DNA of 64,000 bases, from assembly GCA_946811185.2 (NCBI GenBank), contig OX328098.1:40921650-40985649 (forward strand), given 5' to 3'. Position numbers and translations under genes: made by a program. Below the pieces are notes generated by a model. It saw nothing but the letters and a program-made list of their open reading frames with translations, searched no databases and was not told where the DNA came from. This document shows, piece by piece, positions 33,901 through 37,654 of the stretch. How positions within the stretch are numbered: position 1 is the first letter of the stretch; each line of letters opens with the position of its first letter. Source of the DNA: Hippopus hippopus (Eukaryota; Mollusca; Bivalvia; Cardiida; Cardiidae).

Positions 33901-36561
33901 ATCTCCTTTTAACTCGCATGTGGGGCGTATAAAATATTACCATGGTTGTGCATGATTTTTGTAGAATCGCTGACACAAAATCGAGAAATCGTTTGCTATT
34001 TACGTCAAAATTTGGGTAAAACTCGCACTCACAATTTTTGACGTTCTCCCTTGTAGAGAGTATAACAGTTTTCCGGCTTGTACTTGCGCGACACTCTAAA
34101 CTGGGCCAAGCGTAAAGAAAAGTTTATTACGCGGGTATGTAAGAAAGTCCGTGACTAACATTTATTCTGCAGTCCTGAAAAGCTGTATGCGATATAAAGC
34201 GCTTTCTTTTAAAGCGCTTTTTCTCAACATTAAACACTATAGATTGCAAATACGTGAAATGTGCTAACCCTTTTACTGAGATAGTCAAATAATGTTTGAA
34301 TGTATAATAAATTGATATCTAGATCTATATATGGAGCACCGTCAAAATGATTCATCATCTATTTTAAATATATGCATTGCTTTAATCTCCAACTTCTATG
34401 ACAAAACATTCAAAACATTTGCATATACAATTTAACCCTTTACTTAACATGCCTGAGGAAGAAGCCTTTTTAAAACATTGTGGGGAAAGGGGGAAACGCT
34501 GGTGAACAGCATTTTGTCCTTTTCCCACATTGTTTTCCTACCGGTTCGAAAACTTCTGTTTTATTGTACCTATTTATCTTCTGCAGATGCTTTTAATTTC
34601 CAAGATTCTAAAGTTTGTCGTTTGTGAAAGGGTTAAAGGAAGAAAATGCCGGTTACCTGTACTTTCTCCCTTTTCCATTATATTTTCAAAAGCTCTAAGG
34701 GTCGTTAAGGATCGGGATGTTTGGTAAGGGCTAAAATTATTAATAGCAATTTGATGAATTACGCTGATTTTGTCTTCATAGATAACTAATCGTTCTTTCG
34801 ATGTCACATTGAGAAACAATATCTTATATAAAGTTACAATATGATGCATAAACTGAAACACTTTGTTTTCAAAATTTCGGCCAAGGGGTGTTATGGTCTT
34901 GTTTATTTATATTTTTATCGTTCTTTCAATGATTCTGAAAAAAAGAAAGTACATGTATACATCTTTTATCTGGGAATTACTCACTGTAGTATGTATTTAT
35001 CGTCACTTATCAGAAGACAGTTGAAATCTGTCGAACTTCCAGTTACGCCAAGGAAAAGTTGGGTCATCGATAATTGCGGACTTGCATCTTGTATCGTCAC
35101 TGTACCGAAATTCGTCGTCGTCCATGTTCCATGTAAACTTGTGTCTAAAGTACAGCTCTGGACACCTACAATGGAGTTTAACTCTATAGCATATGACAAA
35201 ATGTTAAAGCTGAAAGCTTTTGCAAGCAACAAACCAACTGAACCCCTGCATTTTTTTCTCAATCACTACCTGTCGCGGGCAGTTTATCAAAGTCTGCACA
35301 GACCTTTGGCAATCTACTTCATATTTATTACATTGTGTCATATTTTGACAATGTAAAAGGAAAAGAAAATAATTAGACTGGAACCCAGGGTACCCAGCGA
35401 TGATGCATTTTCTCTTCTTTTTCCATTTAATCCTTTATCACACAATCCAGAAATTTGCCGACCCAAGGGAAGAAACCTTGGTAACTAGCATTTTCTCCTT
35501 TACCCACATTTTTTCTGCCCTTTCAAAGACAGGTACTTTCAGTTTGAACCAGTCTAAGAATTTGTTGTTTAGTGAGGAAATAATCTTTCCTTTAGATTGC
35601 TAGACTAGCCATCTGGTTCGCATAGACTTTTCGTCCTAGTCAATGAGCCCGCCCGGGTAGCTCAGTGGTTAGCGTATCCGACTCATGACCTTGTGGTTGC
35701 GAGCCCGATACTCGGTTGAGGGGAACGTTCTTTCCGGCGATTATCGCCTCTCACCTCTGATGCATGTGAGAAAAGTAGTCAGTGACATGGAAAGAAAGTT
35801 GTGTCAGTAGTTGTGTGAGAAAGACAGGAAACACATGCGTAGGTGCACTGACCGCCGTGATATAACCTAAGCCGTTAAAACGGCCTTAAACTCCACAACA
35901 AACAAACATAGTCAATGAGTGGCTAGCCTTGCATTGTAGAACCTGACATCAGTTCACAATGGTTATTAACTTTCTCAGCGCCAAATATGTAAACTTGACC
36001 TTTTTCGGCTGAAGGTACTATCAGAGAGGTTTTATTTCACAAGCTGGATTAAACGAGAGGCCGGTATAGATTCAAAATCAGACTCCACGTTTTGTGCAGT
36101 CTGCTCTTGATCTATACCGTCTGCAAAACTTCTGTTGTCGCCTTTGGCTCTGACATTGCGATGTAGAGGCCAAATTATCTTACATTTCAGCATAGTAGGC
36201 GAAAACAGGGCTTTCGTGGACGGCACAGAACGTGATCTTGAATCTATATCGTCCATTTGTTTTGTCAAGCCCATAAAATAACGATCTTTTAAGTTTCAGT
36301 GGATTTTAGTTTCAGCCGTCTAAAGTTTACATATTTGACGTAGTTAGACATGGCTAAAAGTGGACAGTGATGTACCAGGATCAGACTGCCTGTGCCATGC
36401 TGTCCAGTCTTGATCTATATCGTCCGTTAAGAGTAATGAAAAGCGCACATAAGGAGTTTACTAATCTTAAATCTGTCTAGGGTTATGAAAAATGTACGCG
36501 GCGGACAATACCAAAGTTTACCTGTAAACCACAAGAAAATTGCCACAAAAATCCACTTCAT
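6760..36561 (-). CDS. Single-pass membrane protein with DUF7044/7042/7043-type ectodomain, 13 exons (whole gene span)
   Basis: Exons assembled by hand (minus strand, in order): 36561-36522, 35165-34985, 32141-32032, 30076-29951, 28052-27858, 26863-26742, 24219-24099, 16938-16777, 15879-15769, 15220-15110, 13578-13108, 9870-9700, 6956-6760. All junctions have AG acceptors and GT donors and every phase matches, giving 2118 nt and 705 residues. Residues 1-17 form a signal peptide (Met-Lys-Trp then a hydrophobic run). The ectodomain (~18-308) opens with Cys-Thr-Leu...Leu-His-Gly-Thr-Trp...Phe-Gly-Thr-Val, the look of DUF7044, then has regularly spaced Cys and at least six N-glycosylation sequons. 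The transmembrane helix is ~309-334; the tail (335-705) starts Arg-Tyr-Arg-Lys-Lys-Lys-Lys and is basic and Ser-rich. The likely role is a cell-surface receptor or adhesion-like protein, but no function is known to me. The DUF assignment is from memory of the family; the exon chain is read directly. Confidence 0.88.
7013..7262 (+). mobile_element. Family B fold-back MITE
   Basis: Starts gagccatgctctgtgaaaag and ends atgcattaagcccc..agagc, with inner gtcagcctgcgcaggc. In the last intron. Confidence 0.75.
7274..7542 (+). mobile_element. Family B fold-back MITE
   Basis: Complete: gagccatgctctttgaaaag to cttttgcaagagcctggctc, with core cagcctgcgcagtttgcgca. Directly follows the previous copy, same orientation. 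Confidence 0.78.
7557..7652 (-). mobile_element. Family A MITE fused to a family B remnant
   Basis: TTAACCCCTTACCACA to ctggtaaccag, where it stops at the palindrome centre and passes abruptly into a 5'-truncated family B copy. Confidence 0.7.
7653..7850 (+). mobile_element. Family B fold-back MITE, 5' truncated
   Basis: Begins at the inner gtctgtgcaggctga core and ends cagagcactgctcatat. Confidence 0.68.
8128..8380 (-). mobile_element. Family A MITE, diverged
   Basis: ttctgaaaacattgtaggaa, imperfect hairpin (gctagttacccaacatt), then aatttgtcatctgcatatgc. Confidence 0.65.
8416..8632 (-). mobile_element. Family A MITE
   Basis: TTAACCCTTTATCATAC start, near-perfect palindrome, right end gttatttggtaa has lost its TTAA. 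Confidence 0.8.
8756..9300 (+). mobile_element. tRNA-like SINE, two tandem copies
   Basis: Two units ~330 bp apart. Each has ctttagctcagtggtta (box A) and gggttcgaatcctgcc or gggttcaaatcatgcg (box B), preceded by gggagatcactcc..caatacctgacaaatgcg. Both head-to-tail. Confidence 0.72.
9301..9699. other. Intron DNA, no recognised feature
   Basis: AT-rich; contains short runs such as aatacaatacaatacaatg (~9458). Nothing else supported. Confidence 0.4.
9700..9870 (-). CDS. Membrane-protein gene exon 12 (cytoplasmic tail)
   Basis: 171 nt, phase 1-1. Encodes Asp-Gly-Pro-Gly-Glu-Asp-Lys-Thr-Glu...then a Ser/Lys cluster (Arg-Lys-Ser-Gly-Lys-Ser-Thr-Lys-Ser-Lys-Ser-Ser). Acceptor CTGTAG|ATGG, donor ATAA|GTAAGT. 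Confidence 0.83.
9885..10036. mobile_element. Family C repeat
   Basis: Core gactgcactttctgtgcagt at 9958 then gatctttgatctaacctg. It begins 15 nt upstream of the exon 12 acceptor. Confidence 0.6.
10078..10292 (+). mobile_element. Two fused family A MITE fragments
   Basis: A plus copy to ~10226 (gctggttaccagcattttct), then a second unrelated palindrome (gtagttgcttgaagcaagca) ending in ttccaacaatgttttcc. Confidence 0.6.
10314..10535 (+). mobile_element. Family A MITE
   Basis: TTAACTCTTTACCACA to ggattgtgtgcttaa; palindrome has ctggttagctgcatt. Confidence 0.85.
10990..11735 (+). repeat. ~163-bp tandem array inside the Helentron-like element
   Basis: Five units marked by caacaaacatg-ataccaa at about 11008, 11171, 11338, 11501 and 11662. 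Each contains ctccggacaagc..aatgctgtaaaaatga. Confidence 0.85.
11745..12378 (+). repeat. 161-bp tandem array inside the Helentron-like element
   Basis: Four units with ctaattcaagggcaaataac at 11751, 11912, 12073 and 12234, exactly 161 bp apart. Sequence unrelated to the 163-bp array. Confidence 0.92.
12664..12778. mobile_element. Fold-back element
   Basis: attatgttgtaataactta pairs with aagttactacaacataa. Same family as 4.46-4.64 kb, shorter spacer. Confidence 0.6.
13108..13578 (-). CDS. Membrane-protein gene exon 11 (large basic tail exon)
   Basis: Largest exon (471 nt, residues ~427-583), phase 1-1. Low-complexity, basic, Ser/Lys/Arg/Thr-rich with Arg-Ser-Leu-Lys-Ser-Arg-Gln-Ser-Ser, Arg-Ser-Ala-Arg-Ser-Val-Lys and Lys-Pro-Ala-Pro-Lys-Pro-Ser-Lys-Pro. 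This suggests a disordered, possibly phosphorylated tail with proline motifs. The opposite strand is also open here but that reading has no splice context. Confidence 0.86.
13676..13758 (-). mobile_element. Family A MITE, truncated
   Basis: cacacaattactgcacaagt to ggagaaaatgctgct, then breaks at the palindrome. Confidence 0.6.
13859..13912 (+). repeat. Short tandem duplication
   Basis: The unit tgtggtggctttaccatgga occurs twice head to tail (period ~26 bp). Confidence 0.7.
14019..14472 (+). mobile_element. Family A MITE hosting another family A copy
   Basis: Left fragment 14019-14062 (TTAACTCTTTCTCAGACAAC) and right fragment 14284-14472 (ttaaaagaatttgcagatga) are continuous with the family sequence once the inner copy is removed. 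The break falls at an internal TTAA. Confidence 0.85.
14059..14287 (+). mobile_element. Family A MITE, near-consensus, nested
   Basis: Flanked by TTAA on both sides inside the older copy, which directly shows the target site duplication. Perfect palindrome. Confidence 0.92.
14678..15087 (+). mobile_element. Family A MITE hosting a family D fold-back
   Basis: Left arm to 14762, right arm from 14943 (gaaacccagatttggctttg). Ends 22 nt from the exon 10 donor. Confidence 0.8.
14763..14942. mobile_element. Family D fold-back MITE
   Basis: gggtccctattcaacaatca pairs with the end ttcttaagaacggttggtga; inner arms ctgattggctaaaa and tttagccaatcag. Confidence 0.82.
15110..15220 (-). CDS. Membrane-protein gene exon 10 (cytoplasmic tail)
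   Basis: Also 111 nt and phase 1-1, so it could be skipped without frameshift, like exon 9. Encodes Leu-Ala-Asn-Asn-Pro-Leu-Ser-Glu-Ser-Ser-Met-Asn-Leu-Asp-Phe-Ile-Gly-Arg-Gln-Trp-Thr. Acceptor TTTTCAG|GTC, donor ACTG|GTACGT. Confidence 0.84.
15466..15746. mobile_element. Family A fold-back with two left arms
   Basis: The left half is a plus copy (gacaacaaaatttcagactg) and the right half is its mirror (catttgtcgtctgcaagtgt..aaactttgtcatttag). The usual right arm is absent, so the whole 281-bp unit is one inverted repeat. Confidence 0.75.
15769..15879 (-). CDS. Membrane-protein gene exon 9 (cytoplasmic tail)
   Basis: 111 nt, phase 1 at both ends. Encodes an acidic/hydrophobic start (Glu-Asp-His-Pro-Leu-Gly-Glu) and a basic end (Arg-Ser-Pro-Arg-Arg-Lys-Lys). 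Donor AAAA|GTAAGC. A double-armed family A repeat ends ~22 nt beyond the donor. Confidence 0.84.
15915..16084 (+). mobile_element. Family A MITE, internally deleted
   Basis: ctaactctttaccacacaac with ccaaattaaaag; the left half of the hairpin is missing, the right arm is present (caaaagctttctttctcaag). Confidence 0.75.
16206..16476 (+). mobile_element. Family B fold-back MITE
   Basis: cagccatgcactgtgaaaag to tttgccagagtacggctcat; core gttcagcctgtacagtctgt. Confidence 0.75.
16498..16715 (-). mobile_element. Family A MITE
   Basis: TTAACCCTTTACTGCA to gtctggtaaagggttaa, 218 bp; 62 nt beyond the exon 8 donor. Confidence 0.9.
16777..16938 (-). CDS. Membrane-protein gene exon 8 (transmembrane helix)
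   Basis: Encodes an acidic juxtamembrane run, then Tyr-Thr-Val-Leu-Ile-Val-Leu-Leu-Cys-Val-Phe-Gly-Ala-Leu, seven consecutive Ile, Phe-Val-Cys-Cys-Tyr-Leu, and the stop-transfer Arg-Tyr-Arg-Lys-Lys-Lys-Lys. Six of the Ile codons are a perfect ATC microsatellite. Acceptor CTATAG|GTG. The donor TCTG|GTGTGT is the least certain border of the gene but is the only nearby GT in phase with exon 9. Confidence 0.8.
17097..17290. mobile_element. Family C repeat
   Basis: Starts and ends at TTAA; contains tttagtctgatcttgattta at 17228. Confidence 0.6.
17420..17830. other. CpG-richer island inside intron 7
   Basis: Many CpGs (e.g. cctgacggttgcaagg, actcgtcgtttccggt), a CACGTG E-box in tcacgtgactat (17611) and aaaatggaggct (17663), unlike the surrounding AT-rich intron. 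It could be an internal promoter or an unknown insertion. The short frame at 17664-17885 is not convincing as a protein. Confidence 0.4.
17981..18182 (+). mobile_element. Family A MITE
   Basis: TTAACTCTTCACCAAATGAC to cacagggtcctg; right terminus lost. Confidence 0.82.
18200..18326 (+). mobile_element. Family A MITE, right half
   Basis: gcagaaagcatcgtgggaat, hairpin gctcgttacaagcatt, then gagaaagtgttaa. May be the outer remnant of a nested pair. Confidence 0.65.
18420..18647 (+). mobile_element. Family A MITE
   Basis: 228 bp, gtaactcattaccagacaac to gtttggtaaagggttaa. Confidence 0.9.
18655..18890. repeat. Unnamed repeat paired with 27600-27845
   Basis: aaaaaggggcataactagta..tctaacaactag..gacaacagtgcagacaac resembles the second segment in order and wording, including ttcctctgaaacagct versus ttcttctaaaacagct. 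Confidence 0.5.
18987..19193 (+). mobile_element. Family A MITE, shortened palindrome
   Basis: The hairpin is reduced to gctggttaccttttcccaca (right stem lost). Ends in a TTAA shared with a family C copy. Confidence 0.8.
19190..19402. mobile_element. Family C repeat, complete
   Basis: TTAACCCATAAAGTGCTGGA to cagcacagtaagtgttaa: short terminal inverted repeats and a strong core palindrome (gatcaagatcagactgcaca / gtgcattctgatcttggatc). Confidence 0.82.
19595..19799 (+). mobile_element. Family A MITE
   Basis: TTAACCCTTTACCAAATG to gagtgctaaagggttaa; left half of hairpin deleted. Confidence 0.82.
19816..20121 (+). mobile_element. Second type of Helentron-like element
   Basis: Begins agagctgtcactgaatgtga with aatacccccac, and ends in a hairpin (ataccccCgaaaac attc gttttgcaggggtat) followed by aataa. 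Before it are gacagacag/gacacacgg runs. Same plan as the AACAAGAGG elements, different sequence. Confidence 0.55.
20360..20660 (-). mobile_element. tRNA-derived SINE
   Basis: The head on the minus strand has tagcacagttggtagtgtac (box A) and gccactggtttcccatc (box B). Body gtcattgcaacaggattca and tail tgaataggtgcactggctga follow the same order as the copies at 38.3 and 59.8 kb. Confidence 0.72.
21066..21268 (+). mobile_element. Family A MITE, degenerate
   Basis: taattcattaccaaacgaca and gtgctggtcacaagcatttc; arms heavily altered. Confidence 0.5.
21631..23821 (-). pseudogene. Mariner transposase, interrupted
   Basis: The N-terminal helix-turn-helix part lies at 23821-23600, a TGA stop follows Ala-Lys-Ser-Gly (23599-23597), and the frame resumes unshifted to the insertion. 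Catalytic motifs are Gly-Asp-Glu-Thr-Trp, Leu-Leu-His-Asp-Asn-Ala-Pro-Ser-His-Thr and, beyond the insert, Tyr-Ser-Pro-Asp-Leu-Ala-Pro-Cys-Asp-Phe-Phe. The 1,093-bp insert sits between the second and third catalytic Asp. Otherwise full length and readable, so recently lost. Confidence 0.92.
21916..23008. mobile_element. 1,093-bp DNA element inserted in the mariner
   Basis: Ends CAGGGTTTTCC..GGAAAACCCTG are an 11-bp terminal inverted repeat. The flanks tgtatg (21910-21915 and 23009-23014) are an exact 6-bp target duplication; removing one copy and the insert restores the mariner reading frame. Interior: gacgcac motifs at the left, repeated gaccccc near the right end, no transposase ORF. The family is uncertain, since 6 bp is unusual for hAT (8 bp) despite the CAGGG end. 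Confidence 0.88.
24099..24219 (-). CDS. Membrane-protein gene exon 7 (juxtamembrane ectodomain)
   Basis: Encodes Ala-Val-Ser-Ser-Asp-Thr-Asn-Gly-Thr-Val-Tyr-Leu-Thr-Val-Arg-Pro-Thr-Thr-Cys, then a Ser/Thr/Pro-rich stem with Asn-Ser-Thr. Starts phase 0 and ends phase 1 at CAGTCT|GTAAGT. Two sequons and a possible O-glycosylated stalk. Confidence 0.84.
24290..24464 (-). mobile_element. Family A MITE
   Basis: TTAACCATCTTGAAGAAGAC to ggtatagggttaa; outer part of the left end missing. Confidence 0.75.
24771..24915. mobile_element. Fold-back palindrome
   Basis: gaatctgacattcattggcg pairs with the complement of ttggcatt..atgtcagatcc, and ttattaagctcgcc pairs with ggctcgcttaacaat. Stem ~65 bp with mismatches. 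Confidence 0.7.
24920..25540. other. Intron DNA with homopolymer tracts
   Basis: Contains a run of ~17 C (25237-25253) followed by A-rich sequence. No recognised repeat or gene otherwise. Confidence 0.45.
25540..25650 (-). mobile_element. SINE fragment
   Basis: ccagcgcacttatccatgtg, ggtttcttttacc and aagccactagctac match the body of the SINEs at 20.4 and 59.8 kb; head missing. Confidence 0.55.
25730..25838. mobile_element. Small fold-back repeat
   Basis: aattctaattttaaattcca pairs with ttggaatttagaattac around gctgattggtctagg/aaccaatca. Possibly a distant family D relative. Confidence 0.5.
25950..26200 (+). mobile_element. Family A MITE with extra internal sequence
   Basis: TTAACTCTTTACCAGACAAC to aaattgttaa; the left stem is replaced by ~60 bp of AT-rich sequence. 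Confidence 0.75.
26296..26523 (-). mobile_element. Family A MITE
   Basis: 228 bp, TTAACTCTTACCACTTAATT to gggaaagggttaa; shares its last TTAA with the next copy. Confidence 0.85.
26520..26733 (-). mobile_element. Family A MITE abutting exon 6
   Basis: ttaatcccaagttttaatgc to ggtacagagttaa, ending 8 nt before the exon 6 donor hexamer's intron side. Confidence 0.8.
26742..26863 (-). CDS. Membrane-protein gene exon 6 (ectodomain)
   Basis: Encodes Asp-Gly-Val-Leu-Gly-Cys-Val-Ala-Ser-Leu-Tyr...Leu-Thr-Tyr-Tyr-Val-Thr-Leu...Phe-Arg-Phe-Ser-Cys-Leu. Two cysteines flank a beta-rich stretch. Starts phase 1 and ends exactly on a codon (phase 0). The donor GTAAGT runs into the TTAA end of a family A MITE within 12 nt. 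Confidence 0.85.
26938..27110 (+). mobile_element. Family A MITE lacking the palindrome
   Basis: TTAACCCTTTCCCAAACACC, gtagaaaacattgtttt, then directly aaaaggccttttccttt and gataagggattaa. Confidence 0.8.
27125..27350. mobile_element. Family D fold-back copies
   Basis: Two adjacent units; the second has cagattggctaaacggtctg / tagccaatcagaaactgt and agaaatagactaagaatgc. Confidence 0.65.
27600..27845. repeat. Unnamed repeat paired with 18655-18890
   Basis: caaaggggcataactgtgtc..gatagttaacaactag..gctgacaacagcag; runs up to the exon 5 donor region. Confidence 0.5.
27858..28052 (-). CDS. Membrane-protein gene exon 5 (ectodomain, Cys-rich, glycosylated)
   Basis: Sixty-four whole codons, phase 1 at both ends. 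Has Ala-Phe-Cys-Asp-Thr-Val-Asn-Ala-Thr, Ser-Cys-Asp-Asn-Gln-Thr and Asn-Asp-Ser-Asn-Cys, giving three cysteines and three sequons within ~35 residues. Acceptor TTTCAG|GTGTG, donor CTCAG|GTAAGG. A family A repeat begins within ~20 nt of the acceptor. Confidence 0.86.
28068..28300 (+). mobile_element. Family A MITE
   Basis: Starts ~16 nt upstream of the exon 5 acceptor (aaactcttcacctcacaaca). Full hairpin with gctgattatcagc. Confidence 0.78.
28305..28525. mobile_element. Family C fragment followed by SINE fragment
   Basis: gatcatgatcagatagcagt then cttggatctacattg (28336-28390), then SINE body aggcacctatccatgc..aagccactggctgc on the minus sense. Confidence 0.5.
28660..28882 (+). mobile_element. 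Family A MITE
   Basis: ttgccagacaacaaaattag, imperfect hairpin (catgcggattacctgcat), right end degraded. Confidence 0.75.
28883..29950. other. Intron DNA, no recognised feature
   Basis: About 1.07 kb without family A-D copies, SINE or ORF of note, one of the few repeat-poor intervals. Confidence 0.45.
29951..30076 (-). CDS. Membrane-protein gene exon 4 (ectodomain)
   Basis: Encodes Asn-Val-Glu-Thr-Gly-Leu-Asp-Asn-Tyr-Arg-Leu...Gln-Val-Cys...Glu-Tyr-His-Met-Met-Val-Arg-Asp. Acceptor GACAG|ATG, donor GGATG|GTAAGT; both ends phase 1. One Cys, no sequon. Confidence 0.83.
30375..30524. mobile_element. Family C repeat
   Basis: gcatgttttgtgcagtctga at 30447, ends in the TTAA that begins the next family A copy. 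Confidence 0.55.
30521..30747 (-). mobile_element. Family A MITE, near-consensus
   Basis: 227 bp, TTAACCCTTTACCACACAAT to gtagtaaagggttaa with perfect palindrome. Confidence 0.92.
30824..31152 (+). mobile_element. Two family A MITEs in tandem
   Basis: The first copy (hairpin gctggttaccagcatttt) to ~30986; the second begins at agacaagaaatcaagtgtgg, hairpin reduced. Both carry the private arm aaaatttgtcttgcgagagg or its variant, so they are sister copies. Confidence 0.78.
31250..31709 (+). mobile_element. Family A MITE hosting another copy
   Basis: The outer left part ends near 31436 (cctttacctacaaag) and resumes at 31656 (aagctttattccttactgat) up to ggtaaagtattaa. Its final TTAA opens the next copy. 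Confidence 0.78.
31436..31656 (-). mobile_element. Family A MITE, nested
   Basis: Opposite orientation to its host; ttttatcatacaatccaggg to gggatagagttaa. Confidence 0.78.
31706..31937 (+). mobile_element. Family A MITE
   Basis: TTAACTCTTTAGCAAATG to gtgtggtaaaaggttaa; ~95 nt from the exon 3 donor. Confidence 0.85.
32032..32141 (-). CDS. Membrane-protein gene exon 3 (ectodomain)
   Basis: Encodes Ser-Asn-Asn-Thr-Val-Thr-Val-Phe...Tyr-Met-Cys...Thr-Phe-Tyr-Tyr-Tyr-Leu-Asn-Ser. Contains an Asn-Asn-Thr sequon and a Cys after an aromatic beta-strand, then a Tyr-rich strand. Acceptor TTTCAG|ATC and donor TCAA|GTATGT. The first nucleotide completes the Gln codon split from exon 2. Confidence 0.83.
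32178..32412 (+). mobile_element. Family A MITE, diverged
   Basis: aacccattcacatctcttcc, gaaagcatttacagagg, weak hairpin (cgctagttatcaa). Confidence 0.65.
32812..33028 (+). mobile_element. Family A MITE
   Basis: taaacttttcccaaacggca to cagagttgttagaaaacagg; hairpin gctggatagcagc. Confidence 0.75.
33052..33226 (-). mobile_element. Family A MITE, 5' truncated
   Basis: catcctgggaaagggagaaa to caatctggtaaaaagtga, meeting the TTAA of the next copy. Confidence 0.72.
33223..33430 (+). mobile_element. Family A MITE
   Basis: TTAACTCTTTACCAAAAGAC to gggaacgggttaa. Confidence 0.83.
33435..34380. other. Intron 2 segment with a CpG-richer stretch
   Basis: About 950 bp free of the named repeats. 33830-34150 is richer in CpG (gtttcgagcttcggc, cttgcgcgacactc). 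The nature is unknown and no coding potential is supported. Confidence 0.4.
34382..34738 (+). mobile_element. Family A MITE remnant hosting another copy
   Basis: Left part taatctccaacttctatgac..gcatatacaa and right part aggaagaaaatgccggttac..ggatgtttggtaagggctaa flank the inner copy at a TTAA. Confidence 0.65.
34432..34636 (-). mobile_element. Family A MITE, nested
   Basis: TTAACCCTTTACTTAACATG to gtgaaagggttaa; opposite orientation to host. Confidence 0.82.
34985..35165 (-). CDS. Membrane-protein gene exon 2 (DUF7044-like domain)
   Basis: Encodes residues ~14-73: first ectodomain Cys (18), Leu-His-Gly-Thr-Trp, Phe-Gly-Thr-Val-Thr-Ile, and a second Cys in Phe-Asn-Cys-Leu-Leu. Acceptor CCATTGTAG|GTG, donor CTACA|GTGAGT, start phase 1, end phase 2. 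A family A MITE end sits about 10 nt upstream of the acceptor, so the polypyrimidine region is partly repeat-derived. Confidence 0.85.
35174..35272 (+). mobile_element. Family A MITE left-arm fragment at exon 2
   Basis: gtttaactctatagcatatg..gcttttgcaagcaacaaa. It starts about 10 nt beyond the exon 2 acceptor, supplying part of the splice-site tract. Confidence 0.65.
35428..35590 (-). mobile_element. Family A MITE, internally deleted
   Basis: taatcctttatcacacaatc; left stem lost; right gtttagtgaggaaataa. Confidence 0.7.
35648..35908 (+). mobile_element. Young tRNA-derived SINE with 11-bp target duplication
   Basis: Flanked by perfect TAGTCAATGAG repeats at 35637-35647 and 35909-35919. Head gcccgggtagctcagtggtt (box A) and ggttgcgagcccgatac (box B), body with cgcctctcacctctgatgc, tail atgcgtaggtgcactgaccg and aaacaaaca. 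Sits in intron 1. Confidence 0.92.
35967..36310. mobile_element. Family C repeats near the promoter
   Basis: Cores at 36085 (gttttgtgcagtctgctctt) and 36225 (cagaacgtgatcttgaatct). Both lie within 600 bp downstream of the start codon, in intron 1. Confidence 0.6.
36522..36561 (-). CDS. Membrane-protein gene exon 1 (start codon, signal peptide)
   Basis: The ATG at 36561 opens Met-Lys-Trp-Ile-Phe-Val-Ala-Ile-Phe-Leu-Trp-Phe-Thr, a textbook hydrophobic signal core, followed by the donor G|GTAAAC. It ends in phase 1 and joins exon 2 to give Gly-Val-Gln-Ser-Cys, so cleavage near Ser17/Cys18 is likely. No other ATG gives a signal peptide joining in phase. Confidence 0.82.
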
Positions 36562-36980
36562 GTTTTGTTTGGCTCATATTACATCGTTTATTTCAATCAA
36601 GTAACTTTCTGGCGACATAATACCGATCTTAGATACTATTTCACAGCCATTTATACCATCACTATTAAGAAAATTCTTTAAATATCCATCAAAGAAGTGT
36701 AAAAACAAGTTTCAATTTATCTGATTTTAAAGCAAGATAAGTATTTCGTATATTTTCAGGATTGCCAAATACGACTTGTCTCTAATGGTGATCGTGGGGG
36801 TTTCAAAGGGGAGAAATTAAGCTAATTCATTGAAACTTGAGAGAAATCTGTCGAAAGAACATAGAAAGTGTCTGTATTGTTTTATAGATTTAATCTAATT
36901 AGACCTGCCGTGTGCCAGTTATATGTCCCTTTAAACAATGAACATAGACAAAGAAATAACATTCCTACCTTTCGTCTTGT
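36562..36980 (-). promoter_or_regulatory. Presumed upstream/promoter region of the membrane-protein gene
   Basis: Immediately 5' of the ATG and free of family A-D repeats for ~420 bp, unlike most of the window. No TATA box or initiator can be assigned with confidence. Confidence 0.35.
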
Positions 36981-36983
36981 TTT

Positions 36984-37200
36984 AGCTCCTTACCAAACAG
37001 TCTCGGGATTTAACGACTCCAACGAGGAACGTTTTTTAGAACATCGTGAAAAAGTAGAAGATGCTGGTAACTAGCATTTTCTCCTTTTCCGAACAATGTT
37101 TTCTAGCCTTTCAAGGACACAACTCTTAAGCCATATTTGATATGTTGTCTGCGAGTGCTTGCAATATGGACTGGTCTAAAATTTTGAGGTCAAGTTTTAA
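36984..37200 (-). mobile_element. Family A MITE
   Basis: gctccttaccaaacagtctc to ctggtctaaaattttgagg; hairpin gctggtaactagc. Nearest family A copy upstream of the gene. Confidence 0.75.
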
Positions 37201-37305
37201 GGTTATTTATTTAAAAAATTTAATGATCTCAGACCCTAGCTGTAATAAGCATACAGGTATTGACAGCGACATAAAACATATAATTAATTTATCGATACAT
37301 ATCTG

Positions 37306-37548
37306 AGTCATGCTCTGTGAAAAGGGGGCTTAATGCATTTGCGAAAAGTGTCGACCCATATCAGCCTCACATGGGCCGAAACTTTTCGCTATCTCTAAAT
37401 TTTCTATATGTCAAAGGACCATTTTACCTTACGATTCAGCCGGTTGTTTGATAAAATGGATTTTATGGAACCATAGTTACGTGATGACTTGGTTGGTATC
37501 ATGCATCATGGAGATGCATTTAGCCCTCTCTTTACAGAGCATGGCCTA
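37306..37548 (+). mobile_element. Family B fold-back MITE
   Basis: gtcatgctctgtgaaaaggg to ctctttacagagcatggcc. Inner palindrome shortened. Confidence 0.78.
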
Positions 37549-37654
37549 TCTTTATTTGTAGAGTGATGGTGTCTGACTCGTTTATTCGGCGCCCATATGG
37601 TTAAGACCACCCTAGGAAACAGAAAATCTACAAAATACGAAATAACTCTATTCC

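Noticed and set aside
34841..35356. 171-codon plus-strand ORF over exon 2
   Set aside because: Antisense to the signal/DUF7044-like exon, and partly made of a MITE arm.
35648..35720. Functional tRNA gene
   Set aside because: It is the head of a 261-bp SINE with target duplication; the acceptor stem is not formed.
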